Assembly (NCBI GenBank): GCA_013398955.1
Contig: VWPU01003086.1
Span: 1-64,000, forward strand
Source: Callaeas wilsoni
Taxonomy: Eukaryota; Chordata; Aves; Passeriformes; Callaeidae
Direction: 5' to 3'
DNA: 64,000 nt
Position numbers and translations under genes: made by a program. The notes below the pieces were generated by a model that was given only the letters and a program-made list of their open reading frames with translations, was not told the origin of the DNA and made no database searches. Shown one piece after another: positions 38,201 to 50,260 of this stretch. Numbering within the stretch: the first letter of the stretch is position 1; each line of letters begins with the position of its first letter.

Positions 38201-39898
38201 AGAGAATTCCAGTGTTAGGCTTCCCACAATATTGTGACATTCTGGTTTTTAGAAACTTCCTTCTATATAAAATGGCATTTAACTTAACTCTTATAGGTGT
38301 GAATACTATAAACACTATTTTCTTTCTTGTTATTATTCTGTGGATAGAGAATTCTGTTTAGGGACTAGGAAGCTTTGTTCTTTTGCTACCTTCCTTGGAC
38401 ACACTCAAATTAAATTAAAAATTAAACTGAATTTGAACAATGCAATCACATCTGTAGTATCATTACATTGGCTAAATTCTCTCATGAAATACAGAAGTAT
38501 TTGAAAGATCTAAATACAAAAGTATTTAAAAGATCTAATTATAAAAGCAATGTTACATAGAAAAATATGGCTTATCAGAATGTTCAACTGTTTTCAAAAT
38601 ATAATTACTGAAATCCATGTTATCAAACTTGATACACATATTTATTACACCGTTCAAAATTTAAAATGGCAGACACAATATTGGCTATAGAATTAATTGC
38701 TTAGTGACCTTAGATCCAAGCAATGTATTTAATAAAAAAGTAAGAATCCTTGTAATGAAGCTAAAGCATCTGTATTTTATGTATGATGAAGTCATTAGTA
38801 TGTTATTTCCTAGTCTGAAGGTGTAAATTTTGAGAGAAAAGGAAGAACAAATGGCAGAAATAATTTTTACAGAGATCAAGCAAAGTGAACATGAATTTTG
38901 AATCATATGCATAGATTTTCCTCTAAGTAATTTTTTTTTTCCTGTTGGCCAGGACAAAATTTGTGGTCATTTTACTTTTATACCATTAACCCGCTTGGGC
39001 CTTTTAAGGTAACTTCAGGCTGTTAATTCTGGAGACAGGAATTGACATAAAATTAGGAAACTTATTTCTAGGAAAGTGTCTTATGCAGGGACCTTCAGAA
39101 TAACGTGCTCATAAACACTCGATAGAATGTCCAGGTTTTTAGGTAAACCAAGAACAAAGGGATATATGGAGGAATGACTGTGGCTATATAAAATCCAGTG
39201 CTTAAACCAGTTCAGTTATGGCAGTCATCCTTGACAGGCACTGACATAGAAGACAGACTTTGCCAATTTGGACTTCAGGCAGTCCAGTGAAAATAAGTAC
39301 TAAATCATTTTTTGGAAATCAGTTTCCCACAGCAATAAGACTAAATTATGAAATGAAGTTCTATCACAGCAATGCAGTATTCAATAGTAACTGAACTAAG
39401 TCAAGCTTCATTATTAAAGGCTTCATTTAAGATCCTATCAGAAATTACTGCATTTCATGTTTCCTGCAGCAGATGGCATTTAAGCAGCTAAGCTTCAGAG
39501 GATTGCCATTAAGAGATGATGTCAAGTGTAGAGAACGTTCAGTTGCTAGTTTCTTATACCAGTCAAACACATGCCCAAGGAGCCCATTACAAAGAATATG
39601 GGATTTTCTCAAGCTCTGTAAATCATTCAGGACAAACACATCCATTGCTTTAACAAACCCTGAGCACCAATGTATCTTGGTAAAAATCTAAATAAAATGG
39701 TGAAAAAACTAACTTTGTCCTAGGGCTAGTGGTTTGTGGTTTTTCTGACACCCTCAAAGTCAACTAAATGGAAATAATATGGGAGTTACTCTGCACCTTG
39801 CTTTTGTCAGATAAATAGTCAGAACAGCTTCTTGGTTTTCCATCAGGTACTTGTAGTTTACTCATGCTTGACCTTCTCCCTACACACAAATTTTTTTC
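35226..39898. other. Unique AT-rich sequence
   Basis: No gene, RNA or named repeat is recognised. A TATA-like ctatataaaa at about 39183-39192 has no supporting promoter context. Confidence 0.4.
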
Positions 39899-39901
39899 TA
39901 G

Positions 39902-39953
39902 TGTTCTTTTATATCTATGACTAGAACATGCTAGTCATAGATATAAAAGAACA
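39902..39953. repeat. Perfect 23-bp inverted repeat with 6-nt loop
   Basis: The arm tgttcttttatatctatgac continuing to tag (39902-39924) is exactly reverse-complemented at 39931-39953, around the loop aacatg. All 23 pairs match, and the arms are AT-rich. No similar copy was noticed elsewhere in the window. Confidence 0.93.
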
Positions 39954-40119
39954 TTTAGGTATGGCAGACAAATGCTTCCTGGGTGCTATTTATCTGTTTA
40001 AAACTCAGCTTATGCATGTTTGTCATCACTAAGTGTAAACACACTGCTTCCAGGTCATTTCACTAGGCTATATAATGGTTTTAATTCCACAAAACAACAT
40101 AAGGTCCATAGTGGCAAAA

Positions 40120-40670
40120 TGTCCTTGTTTCATCTAGGATAGAGTTAATTTCTTCTCAGTAGCTGTTACAGTCCTAAGTTTTGGATTTGCAATGAGAATG
40201 GTGGTAACACACTGATATTTTAGGTTTTGCTAAGCTATGTTTATCCTAAGTCAAGGACTTTTTTTTTTCTTTTGCTCTGCCAGTGAGGAGGTACACAAAA
40301 GAAATTGAGGGGGAGTAAGGCTAGGACAGGTGACCCAAAACAAACAAAGAGATATTCCAACCCTATAGCACATCATGCCCAGTACATAAACTGGGAGGAG
40401 CTTCCTGGAAGGGCAGGCAATCTGGATTTGGAAGGGGGGTCAGCAATTACATTGTGCATCACTTGTTTTTTCCTTTTTATTGTCATTATTATTATCATTT
40501 AGCATTATTATTGTATTTTACTTTATTTTTGCTTATTAAACTGTTCTTATTCCAACATACAAGTTTAAGTTGATTCTTCTCTCGCTTCCACTGGAGCAGG
40601 GGATAGAGAGAGAAGAGTTGAGCAAGCAGCTGTGTGGTGCCTACTTTCCAGATGGGCTATATCCATGACA
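40120..40670 (+). mobile_element. ERVL-type solo LTR
   Basis: This 551-bp LTR starts TGTCCTTGTTTCATCTAGGA and ends ATCCATGACA. It carries blocks of the common avian LTR of the TGTCCTGGTTTCAGCTGGGA type: gatagagttaatttcttctc, tatcctaagtcaaggacttt, ctctgccagtgaggaggt, a ATTAAA polyadenylation signal near 40536 and a final ccactggagcagggg block. The flanks share AAAA (40116-40119 and 40671-40674), compatible with a partly eroded target duplication. The 65-codon frame inside is incidental. Confidence 0.88.
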
Positions 40671-42738
40671 AAAAGTCATCATATATTTCTCTTTGTGGAG
40701 CTAACAGCAAGATTCTTTCCATAATATTAAGCAAAGTTTCTTTACTTTTTATTTCCATCAAATATTGCAAACTTTTCTGAAATACTTGCTGAAGGTTTTT
40801 AATACAGTGGAAGGTGTAGTCACTTACTACATTTATTACAGTCAAAATTTCACCTGAAGGTGGTAAAGGACGAACTTTTAAATGTAAAGTTCAAAACCTA
40901 TAAAGTAGATCAACGGGGAGGAAAGCTAAATATCACAGCCTAAAGGCTGATTTACTTTCTATCACAGAAAAGAAATATTAAATGCAGAAATATGAACTAA
41001 ACTGTAGCCACGTAAACATTTAAAAGCATTCTACGTTTATGCATGGTAGGAACTGTGCTATTTATATGTGAATTCCCTCAGAGCTATGTTCATTTACTGT
41101 GGAAAACAGAAAATGTAATAAAAAGAAAAAAGCTTAAATTTATCAAAAATACACAAAGAATATAGCTAAGGGCATCAAAATATGAGTGCCATTAAATGTG
41201 TGTTTAGCATTCAAGCAAGAATTCTTAGTGTTAAATATATTTCCTAGTATCATTCAGGGAAACATTCTAGAAACACAGTGTCTGAGAAAGAATCTATCTA
41301 AAATAAGAAATTAAAAGAGGAAGTTTCCTGATTAAACAAATTAATATGAAAATTATAAAATAGAGCAAAGTAGTAAGCAGCATTTTGATAGGGTGTTATA
41401 GGCTGAACAAAGTAAATCACCTAACCACAATTCATTTACAAGATGAGTACAAGTACAAAATCAGTATCTCCAGCTGTGTATTGATCTGATGAAAGTAACT
41501 AAATGATGTGCTGGTTTTTCATTTCCAAGTGTTTGCTGAGATCTGATTATTGAGCAGTGCCTCTGCCTGTGGTGCAAACAAGACCACATGCCAAAGTCAA
41601 AGTTACGGATTTTATGTAACAGCAAAATGTGAGGTAGAGAGAGAGAAATAGAAAAGAGAGGAGAGTGACAGAGGCAGAGAGACAGATTAAGCAGAAGATA
41701 GTCACCACCTGTGGATCCAGCATCATTATGTTGGTTTCTCTTTACCCTGGGCTTCTAGGAGGATGTCTGGACAAAATGAGCTAATGAAAGATGCAAAATC
41801 TCTAGAAAGGAGACTATATTACAAAAAGTACTTTAGAGGTGACTGTATGATACATTGTCCACAAAAGTCAGTAAATCTTGGACAAGCAGTAAAAGCCCTG
41901 AATGCTGTCTGAGGCAATATCAACAAGCAAGGCAGTTAATGCTTTTGCAGTGGCAGGATAAAATATCACTAGACTACAAAACAAGAAATTTTATCCAAGT
42001 TCTTAAACAAAATAATTACGTTCAAATGTATGGTATGCTAATAAACAATTTTCCAATACTTTGATATCCCAGCTTTCACATCTGTTCAGTTTTCTTTCAA
42101 ACTGACTGATGTTAGTGGTAAAACATCCAGATAATGTCAAAACAAGTCCTATTCAGTAATTCTCTAACGATGAAACAGAGAGTAATACAAACGTATACTG
42201 AAAGAAGATTTTGCAAAACCATTCAAAAAATGAAAACTTTTTTCCTGATGTTTAACACAAAAATAATTATAACTATAACTACATTATTGTTCTAATTTCC
42301 TTGAAGTCACGGAGGAATATATTCTCTATATATTGGTGTCTTAGCCAAAAAAATTTGATCTTTTTATAAGTATTTTCTGCCTTCATCTCTTATGCCAAGG
42401 TAAAGGGGGTGACAGGTATGGGATGGGGCTGATGCTCTAACAGTTAAAAATAAACCTTTAGCTAAAATGAGGATTTCTGCAAAGACCAAATTAACTTGTC
42501 ATTTCAGCCAATTTGCCATTAAGAAATCCCAGAGTCAGTATAATTTCCCAGGGTAAAATCCAAATGAATTCAGGAGTTAAATGCCTGTTTCAAACAGTGT
42601 GCAATGTTTTAGAAGTGAGGATAAGCAGTCCTTTCTCTAGTGAAAAGGTAGAAAAAACCCCAGCAAAAATAATCTTGGAGGTTTCAGGGAGCTGTTCAAC
42701 ACACCTCACCCGTGAGATGTTCAGACAATGAGGTTGCA
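40671..42738. other. Unique sequence with a purine-rich patch
   Basis: A GA-rich simple-sequence patch lies at about 41632-41692 (gagagagaaatagaaaagag and similar). No gene is recognised. Confidence 0.4.
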
Positions 42739-43012
42739 CACAGAAAAATTAATTCCCCTCCTAATGCTTTTCTTTTTTGCCATTGAAGAGTGCAGCAAAA
42801 AGGTTGATGAGTACCTCAGCCTTCTCCTAATCTGTTGTTACCAGTTTTCCTGCATTGTTTATCAGTTGGGATACACCTTCTTCAATCTTCCCTTTCTGGT
42901 TAATGTACCTGAAGAAGTCCTGTTATTATTTGTGTCCCTTGCTAACTTCGGTTCCAGCTTTGCCTTGGCTTTCCTGACTCCTATTCTTGTTTTCTATCCT
43001 CATCCCTCTTGA
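42739..43012 (-). repeat. CR1 LINE ORF2 fragment, reverse orientation
   Basis: The plus strand carries the reverse complement of a central CR1 ORF2 segment: gatgagtacctcagccttct, a gttgttaccagttttcctgc block, a cttccctttctggttaatgt block and tttgccttggctttcctgac. Read on the minus strand it gives fragments typical of this region, such as KAKAKLEPKLARDTNNN, but with stops and frameshifts. Both ends are truncated, which is unusual because CR1 copies normally keep their 3' end. Confidence 0.8.
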
Positions 43013-44767
43013 GGTGGCTGGATGTTTATTAGCATTTCCTGCCTGCAGAGTGGGAAAGAGCCCTTACCTATTTCCTGTTGAAGTCAGAGCTCTAGCTCTG
43101 CAGTGCTTACTCTACCAACCACCTCCTCCCAGGCAACACAGATGTGGAACAGATACACTCCTGCTTACTTTCACAAAGCAAAATGAGACTATCTGCTTCT
43201 GAATATACACAGCAGGCAAGATTTCCAATTCATCAGAATATATTCACTTGTATGTTTGATTAATAAACCTCAGCAGAATACATTTCTCAAGTCTTTTACT
43301 GCAGATTTGTCTGTATGGCTACTTTCTTGAGACTTCAGACTTATATGGAGAGGAGTTCCTTTAGCATTTATGTTGCACATAAAATCTAATATTGTGTGCC
43401 TGTGCAGCACAAATATTACACTACAATCCAATAAAGGCAGTTTGTCCTTAGTGACCTTGCAAAGATATTTCCTTCATAAAAACTTACCAATTTTTTTATT
43501 CTCATTTCATGTAACACTCATTGAGCAAGGATTTTCTCATTGTCTTAAGAGCAATATGTTTCATACTCCTGTTAGGGTCAAGGCACCTGGAAAACTTCAC
43601 ATGTTTAAGTCAAGTATATTAAAGACTTGCATTAGCCTATCAGCGAAGAGCAGGCCAGTGTATCTCAGCACTTCAAAAACTCCATATATATAATAAAACA
43701 TAAATCACAAATCTGCCTAGAACTTCTAACCAAGCACCAAGATAATATCAAAACTTATATACACAAAGGCATAGACTTGACACAAGAGTGAAACCGTGTT
43801 GTTCATCCACGTCACCGATTTGCATCAGTACAAGGACTACAGTCTAATCAAGTCTCAGACATGAATCTTGCCAAATAACATCTCCGGTTACACAAGCATT
43901 GTGCCTCAGTTTAGAGAACAAGCCCTAACTCTGAAGCAGTTGGACTGGAGCTGGTTCAGGACTCACACAGCCTGGGTAATCAGAGTAGGAGCATAGACCA
44001 CAGTCAGGAGCTCTATACAATCCAAGCTATTAATGTAGCCATGGATTTTATTCCCCTTACTCCTTCATTTTCCATATTCCCAACATGCCTGACTGATTTT
44101 CTCTTTGCTTCCTCTCTTTCAGATCCTTCCTTATACAAGTTAGGAGAACAATGAATGTTTAAAATAAAAACAAGATCTCTTTCTCAAATTCTTTGGCTGC
44201 CTTATGTACCCTTGACCCATGATACAAACAGCTGCTGTTATTTGTCCACAGAAAGGTAGTAAGCACATGTATTGAAGTGACTGGTTTATATTTTAATTGC
44301 TACTGAGCAGTATTTCAAGATCATTAAGTGTTTTAAAATAGATAGAAATCCTCAGAAGAAACAACTATGATTTCAACAATAGTAATACAAGCCACAAGAA
44401 AACATAGCAGGCACATACAGTTGACAATTTCTATTTGAAACATTTTCTGCCATGATTTGAGTAGTTCTATAAGGACTATTCCAGATGCTCTGTAGCTGCA
44501 AAATGTGGGCACTGTGCCATACTGGCAAACATTCCACTTTGGAAAACATTCTCACTCATATTCATTTATCTAACATGCTTTTGATGCATAATCTACTATC
44601 CTCCTTTGATGCACAGTGTGATCACAGTCCTTAAATCCTTATTTGAGCAAATATTTCACCAACTAACAAGAGTCTAAGAAAATGTAAAAGTATTTTACAA
44701 TCAGGACCAGATTTTCAGCTTTCAGTGCTTCTATATGGAGTTCTAATTCAGCTTTTCCTTTATTAAA
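43013..44767. other. Unique AT-rich sequence
   Basis: No gene or named repeat is recognised. The sequence just right of the CR1 fragment (43013-43200) is somewhat richer in GC. Confidence 0.4.
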
Positions 44768-44893
44768 AATATAATATAATACAATACTATGCCATGTAAC
44801 ACAATGTGATACAATATGATACAATATGATACCATACAATATAATGTGATACAATGTGTTAATATAATATGATACATTATGATACAATATCAT
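44768..44893. repeat. AT-rich minisatellite, about 10-bp period
   Basis: Degenerate units of the type tgatacaata and taatataata repeat for about 125 bp. The 83-codon minus-strand frame with repeated tyrosine, histidine and isoleucine residues is a translation of this array, not a gene. Confidence 0.85.
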
Positions 44894-45922
44894 TAAAACC
44901 ATTATTTTTTTCATTCATTTGCAAATAATGCCAAAAGCACTGAATATTCTCTTTCTACAGAGAAGTAATGTCTTTCTGTTCAAATCACCATATAATTTTT
45001 GCAATGCTGTAACTCGGACTTAAGGTTTAAATAGGTTATCATCACTATATTCAAAGTCACCACAAGGAGTCTAAGAAACAGTCAAAAAAACCCTAAAAAT
45101 TACCCTCTCTGACAATGCTTTTAGGGGTCCTTTTAAACCATTTTTCATGATGTGAGTTGGAAATTTCTGCATTTCACTCTTCTTACCAGTTTAGTAATTC
45201 TACAGAAAAACTGAAAATTCACTTCTGGAATGGTTCCTGCATTCAGTAGCTCATGCTGAGCTGAATCACATTGAGCCTTGTTCTTCTGCCATCAAAAGCC
45301 ACCAGCAAAACAAGCCTGAGTGTCATACTGAAAATACTAAAATACTCTACTTTTTTCCTGTACTCTCATCTTTTCTTTTTTTTTTTTAAAGTACAAGGAC
45401 ATCAAACTCAAGCCTGTTTAAGAGGATATTCTGCTTGTGGCTATAACCTAGAATAAAATGAAGAAAATACATTTAACTCTTTGTTCTTAAATGTGATTAC
45501 CAGTGTTACTTTATAACTTTTAATACTTCCTTATTACACCCAAGAGCAATAAAGCCGTTTATTGCCAATTATGCTTTTTAACACCAAATTTTACCATAAT
45601 GTAGTACAACTCGAGTAGATTAATGGCCCAGCTAGATAATCTCAGAATATGTCTGATTTCATTGGTTATATTGATGAATTATTTTAATTAATATTTCTGG
45701 GTTCTGCCTTAACAACAATAATTTGATTTTTATGAAGCAAGAAAGCCAAGTGAGAGTAAAACCAGTTCAAACAGTTACTCCTACACAGTTAATAACTTAT
45801 TTTAATGACGGTTGATTTTAATATTTTATAAGTTAAATATTTCATCTTCATTGAATTAGTTTTTAGAAGACTAATTATGTGTGCCCAAGGCAGTTAAAAT
45901 TGGTGTTCTTGTCCAGTAAAAA
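44894..45922. other. Unique AT-rich sequence
   Basis: No gene or named repeat is recognised. Confidence 0.4.
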
Positions 45923-45927
45923 CACTG

Positions 45928-46546
45928 TGTCTTGGGGTGATTCTATGGCACTACTGTATTCCCCATTGCTTTCTTGATCTCTGCTGTACCTTTAAATTGC
46001 AAAGGGGGGAGAGAGAAGCCAAGAGAACTCTTCAAAGTGGCCAGCTTGACCTTAGAATTAGGATGTTTGCATTTTTCTGTCAGTGAGGAGGGCGAAGAGT
46101 TTGCTCTCTGCTTCTTCGGCTTTCAGTGGAGAAGGGACTGCGATCTGCCTCAGCGGCTTCTGTTCCTTTTTGAACTGTTTTTGGCTCGCTTTTCATCCCA
46201 GCCCAGCTCCCATCTCCGGACCTGCTCGGCGGGACCCTCCCAGGGGGATCGTCGGACCCTGCCTGGCCGGCCCGGCCCAGCTCAGGACTGCAGGTTTTAC
46301 CTACAGAAAGAACTCTAAATTCTACAGTCCTCTTGTAGGGGAGGGGAGAGGGGGTTTCAATATCCTTTTTTGCCCTGAGACAGCAGAGGACTCTGTTAAA
46401 TAAATAGTTTTTTTCACTTTCATTTGAGAAATTATTTTCCCGAACCCGTGGGGGAGGGGCTGCCGGGGTCTGCTTGCCTGGCAGGCAGGAGAGAGAGACG
46501 CCTCTTTTGGGTTGTTTCCTCCTGGATTTGTGTGCAAACCGGTACA
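45928..46546 (+). mobile_element. Solo LTR with 5-bp target duplication
   Basis: This 619-bp LTR starts TGTCTTGGGGTGATTC and ends CCGGTACA, with exact flanking CACTG (45923-45927 and 46547-46551). Plus orientation is shown by AATAAA at 46399-46404. The middle (46130-46300) is GC-rich with CpGs. From memory it matches a passerine LTR with the blocks ctgcctcagcggcttctgtt and gaacccgtgggggaggggct. The overlapping 155-codon minus-strand frame is a composition effect. No internal region is present. Confidence 0.87.
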
Positions 46547-46551
46547 CACTG

Positions 46552-48230
46552 TCACACTTTCATCACTTACAACCTCTCTGTATTTGAACTATCTGATTTC
46601 TTGTCTTGGTCTTCACTTGGTTTCCAGTGTTGATGTTTGGGGGTTTTAGGAACACAAGACACTGTTGATGGTGTCATGATTCCAGAAAGAGTTAAAATAG
46701 CCCATCATGACCCCAAGAATTCAGCCCAACATACAATATGGACTTAAATTAATTCATAAGGTACACACCCTGTACATATAATTCCTTTTCATGTATAGTG
46801 ATTTGCACTAAGATTTAGAGAATACAGTGTCCATCTTCATTTCAGTATAAGCTTTGTTATGAAATGCATTCACTCTCAAGAGTGAAATGCAAGTGAGGTT
46901 ATAAATCCTGGTCTGTATATGTGGACTGAGAAATGCAAAGTCCTACCAAATGCTAATGAAATGAGTTGATTTTACCTCTCTTTAGGTTAATGCTGGTTTT
47001 AATTACATTAAAAAAATTAGCAGGATAGTCTTCTGCTGGGAAGGATATATATTCTGCAAAAGAACTAAATACAGATGTTACAATTAACAAATTTTCACTT
47101 TTGCCTTCAATCTCTAAGATCATCAATTCCAAAATTAGTTTGAATAACCTTTCTCATAAAGACTTCAAAACTGTAAGGAATATGTTCCCGAAAAAATTTG
47201 AATGGGCCTACATTATTGCACTGCCCAAAAATTCAGAACTCATCATCTTATTTTTGCGGTATCTGACATCCTCGAACCCATACTGCAAAACAGGTAAGTT
47301 ATTAATTCATAACTCCTTCACAGCCAGTGATCTCATGGGGTTAGATTCCTTTTCAATCATGCTGTATGTGACAGTCAGATTTCTGCTTACTAGTTAAGAG
47401 TGCGGGTAATTGCACTAGATTTTTTCTCATTCTCAACATTTCTTTTAGCAGGTATCTTTCGACTGTCTCCCTCAGGTGATTAGAGGTGTTGGGTCCTATG
47501 GCAATAAATCTAACAATAATTTCTGTAACGATTATTCAGTATTCCAATACTTCTAAAATATTGCTACATCAGTGGTACATTATTGCTATTTTAGGTGTCT
47601 CCTCTGGAATCACCATATTACCACACATATTCCAGTACATTATAACTTACATTGCTACATGTATGCACACAGAAATAATACTTATCTTTATGAGGCATTC
47701 ACATGTACCTCTTTGAAAATCATAAGGCAGTGCCATTTCATTAAAGGGTAGTGAGTTTCAAGAAGTCTAGTCTCTAGACATTTAAGTTTCTTTGTAATTC
47801 AGTGCTAAACCTAGCAATTGTTCTGTGTACTGCAACACACAACACTGACACAAGCATTTGACTATACACTGTCTGTATACTGTATAGCACACAGTGGGCA
47901 GCGTGCAGCACTGGAGACAGCTATAGAGAGGGGCACCTTCTGTCCCCATTCTTTGTCCTTGATGTCCAAATTCAATGAATTCTTTTCTCATGCAACAGAA
48001 TAGGAGAGAAATATGTCTATTTCCTGGTATTGTTGCAGAATGTGGAATATGCAAAAATTTTCTTACCAGAGTTCTTTGATGTTTGGTCTTCATATACTTT
48101 TGAGCCTAATCAACAAGAAGTGAGATTTAATCTGTTAAACAGACAGCACCTAACAAGCTGTCAGTGATGTTCATGTGTTAGAAAAATAAATTCCTGGTTA
48201 AAGTTCAGGGCTTGATATGCTTTAATAATC
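46552..48230. other. Unique AT-rich sequence
   Basis: No gene or named repeat is recognised. Confidence 0.4.
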
Positions 48231-48557
48231 TCAGGCCCAGAGGGAGTCTAACAGAGCTGGGGAAAAGGATGCTCACCAATAATGGACACAAAGAACGCAG
48301 AATATATGGGCCAAAAAGACGTCTGGCAGAATTTCCAGGATGAGGAAAAACTACTAAAGATGACTCACTAAACATGCTGAACCAGCTCCAACTGAGTAAA
48401 AGGTAATTCTGGCAGGGGCACACTGCAACCACTGACCCAAGAAACCCATGTGCTGAAAAGACAAGAAAGACTGGGCATGTCGACTTAGCATGAGAAGTGA
48501 GAGACTCATTAACTAATAGGAGATAGAATAATAACTAGTAAGAGAACTATATAACTT

Positions 48558-49287
48558 TGTTATGGATCGAGTGAGAGCATTAGACAAGCCCTGCCTTAGG
48601 CTCAGATTTTTGGCAGCAGCTCTACTCAGGTGATGTGCACCTAAATAGCTCTGGCTCACAAATTCTCAAGAATGACAGATCAGGTTAGATTATAAAATGG
48701 GTTATTTATTGAATAGACAGGATATTAGCAGACTAAAGGCCTTAAACAAGTTATTTATTACACAAGATTAAAAAAAAAGAACTACTAGTAGATTACATCA
48801 AACACTGCATGCCAAAAAGGTACCTATGTTACAGCTGGCAGAGAAACAGTATGGATTAGGAGTCAATGGAACTGACACTGAATTGATGATGTGGTACACA
48901 GAGCCCTTCACTCAGCCCTCAAGAGAGTAACCACAAAGCAGCACCCTGACTTTGGGAAAAAGACCTCACACATTTCCAGGGAATGTGCAGAAGAGTTCTG
49001 CTTTGCGAAAGTTTGGGTAGCTTTTATAATTTTTAAAGTGAAGTGTCCGTCAGTCAGAAATTCAAGCTTATCTTCCTACAATCTTGCTTTCAAGGCAAGA
49101 TGTTTACTGTCAGCGGGGAATGTCACTTCCATGGCACTAGAGATAACTCACCAGAAGACAAGCTGTCCTGATTGAGTAATTTCACCAATTAGCAAATTCA
49201 CGGGAGAGGGAAGATGCCTGGAATTAGTACACCAGCTGATAGGCAACATAAATCCTTTTGTGGCATGGGGAAAGTTGTCCTGCTACA
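48558..49287 (-). mobile_element. Solo LTR (family 2) with 5-bp target duplication
   Basis: This 730-bp unit starts TGTTATGG and ends CTGCTACA, flanked by exact AACTT (48553-48557 and 49288-49292). It is near-identical by eye to the 5' LTR at 21931-22656 and in the same orientation (AATAAA on the minus strand near 48710). There is no internal sequence, so it is an LTR-LTR recombinant. The 94-codon frame at 48891-49175 parallels the one in the other copy and is incidental. Confidence 0.92.
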
Positions 49288-49324
49288 AACTTGTGTAACT
49301 TGTAGCCAGTGATCACTATTTCCT

Positions 49325-50087
49325 TGTGCTGATTTGAAAGCAAACCAGCAGGAGAAATTAACTCCTACACAAATACCTTAACAGAGATTTCAGGTTGGAG
49401 CTACAATTTAATAGAAAGATTATAATAAATGCAATGATACAGAAAAACTGGCTTAAAACCACAAAGTTCGTACAACCTGGCAGCCTGTTGGTCAGGGACG
49501 TACTCACAGTGCGGTTAAGTGGTCATTGCAGGGGTGTTGAAGTGATGGTTTCAGTCTTTTCAAAAGCGGTGGTGCTGTGGAAGGTCTGGTCCTCCTGTGG
49601 AAGTTCGGGTCCTGCTCTGGATGTCCAGTGGTGGTGGTGTCCCAATCCCCGAACTGCCCAGATTATATACAGTGGAGTTCAGGTGGTACCTCCCCCAGGG
49701 CGAGGAGTTTCACGACAGAACGATGTAATCCTGTGAGTCATAGGATATTTTTGGAGTCCTTCATGGTCATTCCAGCTGCCTATTCGTCTGATGCCTATTC
49801 AGTTCATTATGGCCCATTATCAGAGATGATCCCTTCAGGATGGGTAGGATGTGCTGCTGCTTCCCCGGAGGAGTTATAAAGGCTGTCATTGGTACGAAGG
49901 AAAAGAAACATTATCTTGCCTCTCCGGATTGCCTCATTTTCTCTATCTCACGCAGCTTGTAGCCTAAGGGGTGGGGTGTGCACTGGACAGCTGTTACAGA
50001 CAACTCACCACTAGCAGTTCATCAGGAATAACGTAGACGGGTGTAGAATGCATAGTTTGGTTACACCTCACATTGTAACCCAGGACA
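49325..50087 (-). mobile_element. Solo LTR with 5-bp target duplication
   Basis: This 763-bp unit starts TGTGCTGATTTGAAAGC and ends AACCCAGGACA, flanked by exact TTCCT (49320-49324 and 50088-50092). On the minus strand it begins TGTCCTGGGTTACAATG, in the style of avian ERVL LTRs, with ATTAAA near the far end. It sits only 37 bp from the preceding solo LTR and belongs to a different family. The 100- and 113-codon frames are incidental. Confidence 0.9.
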
Positions 50088-50260
50088 TTCCTTTTTTGAT
50101 AAAATTTACAAATACTAAAATGTTTTGATAGTTGGTGTGCTTGACTTTTGGAATACCACCAAGCACCCATGGTCCGTGAAATAAATAATCAGTGTCTCTT
50201 TTGAGTGTGTCATTATTGACTTGCTGCATACTGGGTAATGAATCTGACTTTTTGCAGACA

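Larger units (their letters stand above)
48231..50260 (+). mobile_element. Older LTR-like unit hosting two nested solo LTRs
   Basis: Removing the solo LTRs at 48558-49287 and 49325-50087 leaves a continuous block: ctgggcatgtcgacttagca ... agagaactatataacttgtg ... ccagtgatcactatttcctt ... tggaataccaccaagcaccc, AATAAA at 50180-50185, and a tgctgcatactgggtaatga end. From memory this resembles the 3' half of an avian ERV LTR on the plus strand, with TATA-like atataactt and a polyadenylation signal. The left boundary is not resolved and no target duplication was found. Confidence 0.45.

Noticed and set aside
39175..39200. ctatataaaa as a promoter TATA box
   Set aside because: There is no upstream element, initiator or downstream frame, and TATA-like strings are common in this AT-rich DNA.
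39445..39645. 66-codon minus-strand frame as a coding exon
   Set aside because: It is open but has only weak splice-like borders and no recognised similarity.
44663..44914. 83-codon minus-strand frame resembling a membrane peptide
   Set aside because: It is a translation of the AT-rich minisatellite at 44768-44893.
46080..46547. 155-codon minus-strand frame as a gene
   Set aside because: It is contained in the solo LTR at 45928-46546, opposite to the LTR's polyadenylation signal, and has no domain.
49395..49879. Valine- and tryptophan-rich 113- and 100-codon frames
   Set aside because: They lie inside the solo LTR at 49325-50087 and are antisense to its probable orientation.
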